Assembly: GCF_023715895.1 (NCBI RefSeq)
Contig: NZ_JAMBOO010000004.1
Span: 62,001-126,000, forward strand
DNA length: 64,000 bases
Direction: 5' to 3'
DNA from: Domibacillus indicus
GTDB taxonomy: Bacteria > Bacillota > Bacilli > Bacillales > Domibacillaceae
Under the pieces are notes generated by a model, which worked only from the letters and a program-made list of their open reading frames with translations, made no database searches and had not been told where the DNA came from. Below are positions 1-8,129 of this stretch, piece after piece (within the stretch, counting starts at the first letter, position 1; the number at the start of each line of letters is the position of its first letter). Position numbers and translations under genes: made by a program.

Positions 1-191
1 AAGCGTATGTTGAGCGGTTTGCTTTTCCTTTTATCCTGGCAGTCCGGGGCAAAAACAAAGAAGAGATTTTCGCCTCTATACAAGAAAGGCTGCAGCATTC
101 AAAGCAACAGGAACGCGACCGGGCGCTGGCCGAGATCAGCCACATTATCCGCTTTAGAATAGAAGACCAAATAAAAGAAGAAGGAAGCTGA
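1..191 (+). CDS. uraD: OHCU decarboxylase, C-terminal fragment (cut by window start)
   Basis: This is the last 62 codons of a gene that starts before the window; the frame begins at base 3 and stops at 189-191. The visible residues include FAFPFILAVRGK followed by a charged helix with the pattern RDRALAEISHIIRFRIEDQI. Both are characteristic of the C-terminus of 2-oxo-4-hydroxy-4-carboxy-5-ureidoimidazoline decarboxylase, which makes S-allantoin in the last step of urate breakdown. It is 4 bases from uraH, which makes the substrate's precursor chain continuous. In Bacillus subtilis this domain is the N-terminal part of the fused uricase PucL. Here the protein ends right after the domain, so it is not an N-terminal fusion of that kind; what lies upstream cannot be seen. 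Confidence 0.85.
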   Translation, partial: AYVERFAFPFILAVRGKNKEEIFASIQERLQHSKQQERDRALAEISHIIRFRIEDQIKEEGS

Positions 192-195
192 TTCG

Positions 196-549
196 ATGAC
201 TGGATTAACCACCCACATATTAGACCTGGCGCATGGCCGCCCTGCTGAGAGTGTAAAGATTGAGCTTTTTGAACTCAACGGCTCCGAAAAACAGCTTTTA
301 AACCGTGCACAGACCAACTCAGACGGCCGTCTGGATGCTCCGCTTCTTTCCTCGGACAGCATGCGGACAGGAGAATATGAACTATTGTTTTGGATTGGCG
401 ATTATTTTAGAAAAAAAGGGCTCGAGCTGCCGCAGCCTTCTTTTTTGGAAAAGGTCTCCGTACGAATCGGGCTCGATCATTCATCGCCGCATTATCATGT
501 TCCTCTGCTTGTTTCGCCATGGGGCTATCAAGTGTACCGCGGAAGCTGA
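196..549 (+). CDS. uraH: 5-hydroxyisourate hydrolase (transthyretin-like)
   Basis: This 117-residue protein hydrolyses 5-hydroxyisourate to OHCU, the second step of urate degradation in the cytoplasm. The family's signatures are all present: THILD near the N-terminus (His7), the segment HYHVPLLVSPWGY, and the C-terminal YRGS tetrapeptide that ends every active HIU hydrolase. Length is normal for the family. The start ATG is preceded by GAAGGAAG about 10 bases upstream. The gene is 4 bases downstream of uraD and is followed after 36 bases by a flavoprotein gene, so the three probably form one transcript. Confidence 0.93.
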   Translation: MTGLTTHILDLAHGRPAESVKIELFELNGSEKQLLNRAQTNSDGRLDAPLLSSDSMRTGEYELLFWIGDYFRKKGLELPQPSFLEKVSVRIGLDHSSPHYHVPLLVSPWGYQVYRGS

Positions 550-585
550 CGATTTCGTTTTAATCATTTAAAGGAGATGAGAACC

Positions 586-2016
586 ATGAGTATAGAAGCA
601 TTGAATGAACAAGTAAAAACAGATCTTTCTTATTTGGCATTTGGCAGAGAGGGCTGGGTGCATCCGGCCCGTCATTCTGAAGGCCACGTGTATGATGCCG
701 TCATTGTAGGCGGCGGGCAAAGCGGGTTAGGGATTGCTTTTGGCCTTTTGCGCGAGCGTATCTCTAATATTTTGATTATCGATGAAAACAAAGAAGGATA
801 TGAGGGACCATGGGTCACATATGCACGGATGATGACGCTGCGGACACCGAAACATTTAACATCCATTGACCTTGGCGTTCCTTCTTTAACCTTCCGTTCC
901 TGGTGGGAAGCGCAATTCGGGCCGAAGGGCTGGGAAGCTGTCGATAAAATTCCCCGAAGCGACTGGATGAATTATTTACGCTGGTACCGGAAAGTTTTGC
1001 AGCTGCCCGTGATAAACGAAGTGAAGCTTAAGCTCATTGAGCCAATGGAGGAAGGGATTCACCGGATGCATATTGAAGGTCCCGGCGCCCCTTCAAACGC
1101 CCTGCTCGCGCGCAAAGTTATTTTAGCGACGGGGATTCAAGGCGGTGGTGAGTGGCATGTGCCGCCAATGATTTCTGAGAAGCTGCCCCCTGATCTTTAT
1201 GCCCATACGTCCCAAACAATTGATTTTAACGCACTGAAAGGAAAGAAAGTAGCCGTTTTAGGAGGCGGTGCTTCTGCTTTTGATAATGCAAACTTTGCCC
1301 TAACGGAGGGAGTGGCCGAGGCTCATATATTTGTCCGCCGTAAAGAAATGCCAAGAATTAATCCGATTCGCCAAATGGAAGGCTCCGGGATCATTGAGCG
1401 CTTCCATGCGTTATCGGACGAACAAAAATACGCGGTGATGGCTCATTTTTTCAAGCATAATCAGCCGCCGACCAACGATACATTCCAGCGTGCCGCTTCA
1501 TGGCTGGGATTTCATTTGCATCTTGAATCACCCTGGCTTGAGGTGGAAAGCAAAGAGAACAAAGCGTTGGTTACAACACCACATGGCACGTTTTCGTTTG
1601 ATTATTTGATCATCAGCACCGGTCTTGTGACCGATCCAGCGCTGCGCCCGGAGCTGAAGCTCGTTGAAAACGGAATTGCCCGCTGGAGCGATTATTATAA
1701 AGCGCCTGCTGAACGCGCAAACCCGCTTATTGATGCGCATCCGTATCTCAGCCCCGGCTTTGCGTTTATGGGACGGGATAAAGAAGCGCAAAAAAAGCTG
1801 CACGGCCTTTTTGTTTTTAATTATGCAGCGTTAATCAGCTGTGGTATTTCAGCTTCTGCTCTTTCCGGTATGAAATATGGGATTCCTAAAATTGTCTCCG
1901 CGGTAGCTGACCAGCTTTTTCTTGATGATCAAGACACGATTTTAAAACGCTTTTTTGCTTACGATGAATTGGAATTTACAGGAGAATGGACCGGAAAAAC
2001 AGTGCTGGAAGCGTAA
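586..2016 (+). CDS. FAD/NAD(P)-binding monooxygenase-like flavoprotein, candidate urate hydroxylase
   Basis: The 476-residue protein has two dinucleotide-binding motifs: GGGQSG near residue 43 for FAD and GGGASA near residue 224 for NAD(P)H. This layout is that of flavin-containing monooxygenases and related NAD(P)-binding oxidoreductases. The preceding genes handle the two steps after urate oxidation, and no uricase is visible. An FAD-dependent urate hydroxylase of this two-domain type (HpyO, described in Xanthomonas) is known, so I infer, without proof, that this protein may hydroxylate urate to 5-hydroxyisourate. The start is the ATG at 586, 9 bases after AAGGAG; an ATG at 577 overlaps that ribosome site and is less likely. 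A strong terminator follows. Confidence 0.75.
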   Translation: MSIEALNEQVKTDLSYLAFGREGWVHPARHSEGHVYDAVIVGGGQSGLGIAFGLLRERISNILIIDENKEGYEGPWVTYARMMTLRTPKHLTSIDLGVPSLTFRSWWEAQFGPKGWEAVDKIPRSDWMNYLRWYRKVLQLPVINEVKLKLIEPMEEGIHRMHIEGPGAPSNALLARKVILATGIQGGGEWHVPPMISEKLPPDLYAHTSQTIDFNALKGKKVAVLGGGASAFDNANFALTEGVAEAHIFVRRKEMPRINPIRQMEGSGIIERFHALSDEQKYAVMAHFFKHNQPPTNDTFQRAASWLGFHLHLESPWLEVESKENKALVTTPHGTFSFDYLIISTGLVTDPALRPELKLVENGIARWSDYYKAPAERANPLIDAHPYLSPGFAFMGRDKEAQKKLHGLFVFNYAALISCGISASALSGMKYGIPKIVSAVADQLFLDDQDTILKRFFAYDELEFTGEWTGKTVLEA

Positions 2017-2106
2017 ACCGCTTAAAGAAATTGAAGAAATGATTTCAAAGCTTCCCTTTTGGGCCGGAAAACGTTGCATTATGACCGGATTCTCTTTTTT
2101 CCGGCT

Positions 2107-2161
2107 ATAAAAAAAGGAGGTCTCAGCAGTCGGTTTTCCGGCTTAGAGACCTCCTTTTTTG
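2107..2161. terminator. Bidirectional rho-independent terminator
   Basis: An inverted repeat AAAAAAGGAGGTCTC ... GAGACCTCCTTTTTT encloses an inner hairpin and ends in T runs in both orientations. It lies between the rightward urate operon and the leftward lrgB gene and can serve both. Confidence 0.9.
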
Positions 2162-2170
2162 CGTGTTGGT

Positions 2171-2863
2171 TTAAATTTGAAAGAGCCAGACGACAATGGG
2201 CCCAAACAGGGAGCCCAGCACAGCGCTGAGCGTCATAGAGACCGAACTCATGGACATGGCAAGTTCCCCGTATTCAAATGCTTTTGAAGTGCCTAAAGCG
2301 TGAGAGGCGCTCCCAAAGGCGATCCCCTTTCCCAACGAACTGCGAATACGCACCCACTTTAAAACCATCGGTCCGAGCAAAACACCGGAAAATCCGGCAA
2401 TCATTACAAATACAACGGTCATAGATGGTACGCCGCCAATCCCGGTGGCGATTTGAATTGCAACGGGTGTGGTAATAGATTTCGGTATAATTGAAAGAAT
2501 TAAATCACGGTCCACTCCGAATACCTCGGCAAATAAAAGCCCGCTGACCATTCCTGAAAAAAGTCCGACCAGTACGCCCCCGAGAATGGGAAAGCCGTAT
2601 TGAAGCAGCACATGGCGCTGCTTGTAAAGTGGATAAGCAAGGGCCACAACGGCTGGGCCGAGCAGGGAACTAATCCACTGGCCGCCGACCATATAGCCGT
2701 TATACGAGATGTGAAACGCTGTCAGCAGCACAATAATCAACACGGTCGTTGTCAGGACCGGGAGAAAAAATGGATAAGGAAACCGCTGATATACCTTCAT
2801 CATTACTAAATAAGCAGCAACGGTAAGTAAAATGATCAGGACTGCGAGAATGAATTGCGGCAT
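2171..2863 (-). CDS. lrgB: LrgB/CidB-family membrane protein
   Basis: This 230-residue protein is almost wholly hydrophobic with about 6-7 membrane segments. It carries the family pattern SIIPKSITTPVAIQIATGIGG in the middle and the glycine-rich FGSASHALGTSKA near residue 185. LrgB/CidB proteins work with LrgA/CidA partners in the membrane. In staphylococci they are linked to murein hydrolase control, while in B. subtilis the paralogue PftAB moves pyruvate. The ATG at 2863 has the ribosome site AAAGGAGA 7 bases away. Its first 28 bases overlap the end of lrgA, so the pair is translationally coupled. Which of the two physiological roles applies cannot be told from the sequence. Confidence 0.93.
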   Translation of the reverse strand: MPQFILAVLIILLTVAAYLVMMKVYQRFPYPFFLPVLTTTVLIIVLLTAFHISYNGYMVGGQWISSLLGPAVVALAYPLYKQRHVLLQYGFPILGGVLVGLFSGMVSGLLFAEVFGVDRDLILSIIPKSITTPVAIQIATGIGGVPSMTVVFVMIAGFSGVLLGPMVLKWVRIRSSLGKGIAFGSASHALGTSKAFEYGELAMSMSSVSMTLSAVLGSLFGPIVVWLFQI

Positions 2864-3237
2864 GTTTTTTTCTCCTTTCGTTTATTGGCCCGCGTCTCCA
2901 GCAGCTGGCTGACAATTCCTGCTGCGGCCATGGTAACGATTGTGCTCAGCACTACAACGAAAAGAAGCACAGCGCCGCTGCTGGAAAAAAGAGACGGATA
3001 ATTGATGACACCCGTCATGGCCGGAATAAACAAAAGAGGAAGAAACGACAATAAAAAACCAGCGCCATTTTCAATCATTTTAACCGGGATGATGTTAAAA
3101 ATTAAACAAAGAAGCATCAGCACTAAACCGATAATACTTCCTGGAATCGGTATATGAAACAGTTGATGAATGGTTTCTCCCAGTACGGAAAAGACATATA
3201 AAATGGCGACCTGCAACACAACTTTTATAGCTTTCAA
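2836..3237 (-). CDS. lrgA: LrgA/CidA-family holin-like membrane protein
   Basis: The 133-residue protein has four predicted membrane helices and the LrgA/CidA signature HIPIPGSIIGLVLMLL near residues 27-42, followed by GAGFLLSFLPLLFIPAM. A basic tail ends the protein. The reading frame opens with TTG at 3237, and no in-frame ATG matches the family N-terminus, so TTG is taken as the start although its ribosome site (AAAGAG) is weak. It forms an operon with lrgB and is divergent from a MarR regulator gene. A near-ideal promoter (TTGACA, 16 bp, TATAAT) lies 130 bases upstream and is covered by a palindrome, which suggests repression by that MarR protein. Confidence 0.9.
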   Translation of the reverse strand: MKAIKVVLQVAILYVFSVLGETIHQLFHIPIPGSIIGLVLMLLCLIFNIIPVKMIENGAGFLLSFLPLLFIPAMTGVINYPSLFSSSGAVLLFVVVLSTIVTMAAAGIVSQLLETRANKRKEKKTCRNSFSQS

Positions 3238-3339
3238 TGTAAGATGCTGCTCTTTAGGTGAAGAACAACGTCCTCCTTTCCGGCCGTCCGGGCCTTTGAA
3301 TTATAATGTGAGAATTTTCTTTACTTTCTGTTTATTTAC

Positions 3340-3352
3340 TTGTACGATACAA
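3340..3352. promoter_or_regulatory. Second MarR-type operator half-turn site
   Basis: The sequence TTGTACGATACAA is an imperfect copy of the core of the main palindrome 5 bases to its right (TTGTATTATACAA). It would fall in the first 20 transcribed bases of lrgA, a position suited to blocking transcription. Assignment to the neighbouring MarR protein is inferred from proximity. Confidence 0.55.
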
Positions 3353-3356
3353 ATAT

Positions 3357-3381
3357 ATATAGTTGTATTATACAACTATAT
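3357..3381. promoter_or_regulatory. Perfect 25-bp palindrome, probable MarR operator
   Basis: Two 12-base arms (ATATAGTTGTAT and its exact reverse complement) flank a single central T. The palindrome covers the -10 box of the lrgA promoter and ends 7 bases before the -35 box of the marR promoter. Size and symmetry are typical of MarR-family operators. Confidence 0.75.
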
Positions 3382-3394
3382 AACACTTTGTCAA
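3367..3394 (-). promoter_or_regulatory. Sigma-A promoter of lrgAB
   Basis: Read leftward, TTGACA (3394-3389) and TATAAT (3372-3367) are separated by 16 bases; both hexamers match the consensus perfectly. The -10 box sits inside the 25-bp palindrome, so an operator-bound repressor would exclude RNA polymerase. Confidence 0.75.
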
Positions 3395-3415
3395 CGAAGG
3401 GAAAGCCTGTATACT
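3388..3415 (+). promoter_or_regulatory. Sigma-A promoter of marR
   Basis: TTGTCA at 3388 and TATACT at 3410 are 16 bases apart, about 25 bases upstream of the marR start codon. Its -35 box overlaps the -35 box of the opposing lrgA promoter, so the two promoters compete. Confidence 0.6.
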
Positions 3416-3436
3416 CAGGGAGGGGAATGAAGAAAA

Positions 3437-3868
3437 ATGGAAAAGCGAAGCCCGGTTGAACGCATCGAGTACGAACTGACTACATTTATCCGGCGGGCGG
3501 TTTATCTCGATAACTCGGAAAAGAAAATCGGAAACCTGGAGCGGTCTGCTTACTTATTATTAAGGCACTTGGATGAGTTTGGTCCGGCACGTGTAAAAGA
3601 GCTGGCAGAATCATTTAAATTAGATATTTCAACCGTTTCAAGGCAGGCAGCGGCTTTAGAAGCAAAGGAGCTGATCATCCGTTTTTCGGATCCTGCAGAC
3701 GGGAGAGTCAGTTTATTCACGGTTACCAAGCTTGGCAAGCAAAAATTGAAAGCGGATAAAAAAATGCGGCTGAAACGATTTGAAAGCATCACGAGTGAGT
3801 GGTCAGCTGATGAAAAACAACTATTTGGCGATCTGCTTATCCGTATGAATGAAGCGTTTTTTGATTAA
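3437..3868 (+). CDS. MarR-family transcriptional regulator
   Basis: The 143-residue protein has the MarR winged-helix layout: an N-terminal dimerisation helix, then SAYLLLRHLDEFGPARVKELAESFKLDISTVSRQ as helix-turn-helix (about residues 36-70), the wing ALEAKELIIRFSDPADGRVSLFTVTKLG with the family's conserved D-x-R motif, and a C-terminal helix. The ATG at 3437 follows GGGAGGGG by about 10 bases. It is divergent from lrgAB and the intergenic region holds two related palindromes, so it very likely represses lrgAB and itself. The effector is unknown. In B. subtilis the comparable holin-like pairs are controlled by LytST or a LysR protein, so a MarR partner is less usual. Confidence 0.92.
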   Translation: MEKRSPVERIEYELTTFIRRAVYLDNSEKKIGNLERSAYLLLRHLDEFGPARVKELAESFKLDISTVSRQAAALEAKELIIRFSDPADGRVSLFTVTKLGKQKLKADKKMRLKRFESITSEWSADEKQLFGDLLIRMNEAFFD

Positions 3869-3883
3869 TAAAGATGAGAAAAG

Positions 3884-3932
3884 GAAGCCTGGTTTGCACT
3901 TTTTTCGGCTGCAGGCAGGCTTTATTTTTTTC
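3884..3932 (+). terminator. Terminator after marR
   Basis: The stem AAGCCTG (3885-3891) / CAGGCTT (3916-3922) is followed by TATTTTTTT. It separates marR from the ldh promoter. Confidence 0.7.
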
Positions 3933-3954
3933 TCAATAAAAATGAATTTGCCTA

Positions 3955-3983
3955 TTGCACGGAAAGAATTCCTGTAGTACAAT
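3955..3983 (+). promoter_or_regulatory. Sigma-A promoter of ldh-lctP
   Basis: TTGCAC (3955-3960) and TACAAT (3978-3983) are separated by exactly 17 bases. The first Rex operator begins 4 bases after the -10 box and thus covers the transcription start, which implies direct repression. The leader to the ldh start codon is about 195 bases long and contains two more Rex sites. Confidence 0.8.
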
Positions 3984-3987
3984 CTAA

Positions 3988-4005
3988 TTGTGAAATGATT
4001 CACAA
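3988..4005. promoter_or_regulatory. Rex operator 1
   Basis: TTGTGAAATGATTCACAA is a nearly perfect 18-bp inverted repeat with the TTGTGAA half-sites known for the NADH-sensing repressor Rex. It covers the predicted start of transcription of ldh. Confidence 0.88.
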
Positions 4006-4044
4006 TTGATTTTGAAGAAACAAATTATATTTTTTTATCAGTTT

Positions 4045-4062
4045 ATGTGAAAAACTTCACAA
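4045..4062. promoter_or_regulatory. Rex operator 2
   Basis: ATGTGAAAAACTTCACAA is a second TGTGAA/TTCACA inverted repeat, in the ldh leader and 57 bases from the first. Confidence 0.78.
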
Positions 4063-4143
4063 ATATTTAAAGAAAAGGAACGGCTGATCATTTTTCAGGT
4101 CAACCATTCAAAACAGCGATTATACAATTTTTTATACAAAAAC

Positions 4144-5130
<987 letters not shown>

Positions 5131-5156
5131 GTATTTTACACAAGGGAGTCCTTCTT

Positions 5157-6728
5157 ATGTTAGTCAGCACGTTTGATCCGTTTCATAATCTGGCACTTTC
5201 CGCTTCTGTTGCTGCGATTCCGATTTTATTGTTTTTACTATGCTTGACCGTCTTAAAGATGAAAGGCATTCATGCAGCACTGGTGAATTTAGCAGTAACC
5301 TTTTTGATCGCCCTGTTTGTTTTTAAGCTTCCCATCGGCGAGTCTGTTGGCAGTGTGATTCAAGGCATTATTCAGGGCATTTGGCCGATTGGCTATATTA
5401 TCGTCATGGCGGTCTGGCTGTATAAAATTGCTGTGAAATCAGGAAAGTTTGATGTGCTGCGCGGCAGTATCGTTGGGATTTCGCAGGACCAGCGCATTCA
5501 GCTGCTGCTGATCGGCTTTTGTTTTAACGCCTTTTTGGAAGGAGCGGCAGGGTTTGGCGTACCGATTGCCATCTGTGCCGTGCTGCTCGTTTCACTCGGC
5601 TACAAGCCTCTGCAGGCAGCGATGCTCTGCTTGATCGCAAATGGGGCTTCCGGCGCTTTTGGCGCCATCGGTATCCCGGTTGGTATTGTCGGCACCTTTG
5701 GCCTTGACGGGGTAACATCCATGAATGTATCGATGATGACAGCTCTGACACTGCCTATCATCAACTTTACGATTCCATTTCTTTTGATATGGCTGATCGA
5801 TGGTTTCAAGGGAATTAAAGAAGTACTGCCGGCTATTTTGGTTACTTCAACGGTGTATACCGTCGCGCAGGCACTGATGACGGTTTTTGTAGGACCGGAA
5901 CTTGCTGATATTATTCCATCTTTACTTGCAATGGGCTTACTTGCTTTATTCCTGCAAAAATGGCAGCCAAAACACATTTTCCTCCTGAACGGCCGGGAAA
6001 TGAAAACAGAAAAGCATTCTGCAGGCGAAGTGATCAAAGCGTGGTCGCCATTTTACTTATTAACGATTTTTGTCCTGATCTGGAGCCTGCCTGTTTTTAA
6101 AGGTTTGTTTGCCGAAGGAGGAATGCTGGCCCAATCGGTCTTGAAATTTGTGATACCAGGATCATCTATTGGAATGAGTGTTGATTTGATTGGTGCAACA
6201 GGGACAGCGATCCTGCTCGCTGGATTAACAACAACCGCTTCAACAGGCGCGATTTCATTAAAAGAAAGTGTGAGGCTGTTACGTAAAACAGTAGCTGAAT
6301 TTTGGATTCCCATTTTGATGATCTGTGCCATTATTGGGATTGCCAAGCTGATGACATATGGAGGCTTAACGGTGGCACTAGGGGAAGCGGTGGCAACAAC
6401 CGGCCAGGTGTTCCCGCTGTTATCGCCTATACTGGGCTGGGTCGGCGTGTTTATGACAGGATCCGTTGTAAACAACAACACACTGTTTGCGCCGATTCAA
6501 GCTACAGCCGGTCATATTATCGGAACAAATCCATCTTTGCTCGTTTCAGCAAACACAGCGGGCGGAGTCATGGCAAAGCTCGTGTCGCCACAGTCCATTG
6601 CGATTGCAACAGCTGCGGTTGGTGAAACAGGGAATGAAGCTGCGCTGACAAAAATGACGATCAAATACAGCTTCGGCCTGCTGGCATTTGTCTGCATCTG
6701 GACATTTGTACTCTCACTGATTTTTTAA
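5157..6728 (+). CDS. lctP: L-lactate permease (LctP family)
   Basis: The 523-residue protein has about 13 membrane segments and the LctP family motifs FLEGAAGFGVPIAI, NGASGAFGAIGIPVG and, near the C-terminus, GSVVNNNTLFAPIQ and GGVMAKLVSPQSIAIA. LctP proteins are proton-coupled lactate transporters of the cytoplasmic membrane. Start ATG follows AAGGGAG by 9 bases. It is co-transcribed with ldh from the Rex-controlled promoter, so lactate made in fermentation can be exported, or lactate taken up, under the same control. A strong terminator directly follows the stop codon. Confidence 0.96.
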   Translation: MLVSTFDPFHNLALSASVAAIPILLFLLCLTVLKMKGIHAALVNLAVTFLIALFVFKLPIGESVGSVIQGIIQGIWPIGYIIVMAVWLYKIAVKSGKFDVLRGSIVGISQDQRIQLLLIGFCFNAFLEGAAGFGVPIAICAVLLVSLGYKPLQAAMLCLIANGASGAFGAIGIPVGIVGTFGLDGVTSMNVSMMTALTLPIINFTIPFLLIWLIDGFKGIKEVLPAILVTSTVYTVAQALMTVFVGPELADIIPSLLAMGLLALFLQKWQPKHIFLLNGREMKTEKHSAGEVIKAWSPFYLLTIFVLIWSLPVFKGLFAEGGMLAQSVLKFVIPGSSIGMSVDLIGATGTAILLAGLTTTASTGAISLKESVRLLRKTVAEFWIPILMICAIIGIAKLMTYGGLTVALGEAVATTGQVFPLLSPILGWVGVFMTGSVVNNNTLFAPIQATAGHIIGTNPSLLVSANTAGGVMAKLVSPQSIAIATAAVGETGNEAALTKMTIKYSFGLLAFVCIWTFVLSLIF

Positions 6729-6741
6729 AAATAAGACCAAT

Positions 6742-6771
6742 AAAAAAAGGAGCGGAGCCGCTCCTTTTTTT
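6742..6771. terminator. Bidirectional terminator between lctP and the next leftward gene
   Basis: AAAAAAAGGAGCGG and CCGCTCCTTTTTTT form a near-perfect hairpin with A/T runs on both sides. It ends both convergent transcripts and slightly overlaps the stop of the leftward gene. Confidence 0.9.
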
Positions 6772-7996
6772 ATTGGTTCCCAAGCAGGGGCCGATCCTGC
6801 CGGTACAGGTCTAAATCAGCACTGTGGCCATCCCGTATATCCTCGGCAATCAGTTTAGCGAGCAGCTGGCTGTATACAGTTCCGTTGTCGCCAAAGGCGA
6901 ATAAAAAGTAGCTGTCCGGGTAATCATCGTATCGGCCGACAATCGGCAGACCATCGACCGTTCCTCCATAAAAAGCCGTGGAATAATACTCAGGCTTTAC
7001 ATTCAGGCCCGGGAATAATGTTTCCAGCTCCTCAATCAGCTTTTTCTTTTTATGCACCAGCTTGCTGTCACGGTCTTCGGGATACGTTGTATTGTCATCG
7101 AGACCGCCGATCAAAATCCGGTTATCCGCTGTTGTCCGCAGGTACAAGTAGGGACGGGCGGTTTCCCAAATCAGCGTACGGTTATGCCAGGCGGATAAGT
7201 CATCGACCGGGCTGGTTGTAACAGTATAGGTGCTTACGAAAGAAGCTTTTTTCTCCTTTTTCACGTCTATTCCATCATATCCCGCTGCGAAAATAACGCG
7301 GCGTGCCCGGATCGAGTGCCCCGTTTTTGTCGACACAACCATGCGTTTTTGCTCACGGTCGTAATGATGGCCATTCACTTCTGTTTCTTCGTAAACCTCA
7401 GCGCCTCTTTTTGCTGCCCACCCGAGCAGGGCGTGGGTAAATTTAAATGGATTCAGTTCGCCATCGTCGTAAGAATAAATCGCGGCTTCTCGGCTGAACG
7501 GATAGTGAGCTTCAATTTTGTCCTTATCCCAAAAACCCAGTTTAAAGCCTTGCTGCTTCAGCCATTCATATTCCTTCTTTAAGGGTGAAACGTCTTCTTT
7601 GGAGCTGGCGGAGTATAAAGTGTCTCGCCGGCTGAATTCAAAATCAAGGTCGACCGTTTTGGAGGCTTCTTCGATTTCATCAATGGCTTCTTTCAGCAAG
7701 CGGGCATGCCGGCTGATATATTCTTCTCCGAATGTATGAATCAGGTCTGTAAACATTTTTTCGCCTGAATATTGAATCAGGGCTGTATTCGTAATCGTGC
7801 TGCCGAAGCCGATTTTTCCTTTTTCCACCACCACTACATCCAAACGGTGGGAAGCAAGGTAGTAAGCGCACTGAGCACCAGAGCTTCCGCCTCCGATAAT
7901 TAAGACATCACAGTTAAGATCCTGATCCAGAGAAGGATAGGACGGGGCATCAGGGAAAGTGGCCGGCCAGTAATACGTTCCAGAATGTAAGTTCAT
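6770..7996 (-). CDS. DadA-like FAD-dependent oxidoreductase
   Basis: This 408-residue flavoprotein has an N-terminal FAD-binding GGGSSGAQCAYYL motif near residue 35. At its C-terminus it has a PIVGRYDDYPDSYFLFAFGDNGTVYSQLLAKLIAED segment, typical of D-amino-acid dehydrogenase / glycine-oxidase-type enzymes (DAO superfamily). The substrate, probably an amine or amino acid, cannot be named. The reading frame is open further upstream, but the ATG at 7996 has the ribosome site CAGGAGGA 6 bases away and is chosen. It stands alone, with a terminator at each end. Confidence 0.82.
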   Translation of the reverse strand: MNLHSGTYYWPATFPDAPSYPSLDQDLNCDVLIIGGGSSGAQCAYYLASHRLDVVVVEKGKIGFGSTITNTALIQYSGEKMFTDLIHTFGEEYISRHARLLKEAIDEIEEASKTVDLDFEFSRRDTLYSASSKEDVSPLKKEYEWLKQQGFKLGFWDKDKIEAHYPFSREAAIYSYDDGELNPFKFTHALLGWAAKRGAEVYEETEVNGHHYDREQKRMVVSTKTGHSIRARRVIFAAGYDGIDVKKEKKASFVSTYTVTTSPVDDLSAWHNRTLIWETARPYLYLRTTADNRILIGGLDDNTTYPEDRDSKLVHKKKKLIEELETLFPGLNVKPEYYSTAFYGGTVDGLPIVGRYDDYPDSYFLFAFGDNGTVYSQLLAKLIAEDIRDGHSADLDLYRQDRPLLGNQ

Positions 7997-8076
7997 TTGT
8001 TTCCTCCTGCGTGTAAAAAACGATACTCTTACTATTTCCAACCTGTTCAGGTCCATACAACGTATATGTAATAAAA

Positions 8077-8112
8077 AATAGAGCAGAAAGCACCCGCTGA
8101 ATCTGCTCTATT
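8077..8112 (-). terminator. Terminator of the sulfite-oxidase-like gene
   Basis: The 11-bp arms AATAGAGCAGA and TCTGCTCTATT form a perfect stem. Read leftward it is followed by TTTTTATT, so it ends the gene at 8130-9197. Confidence 0.8.
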
Positions 8113-8129
8113 GACTTGTAAGCAGTTCA

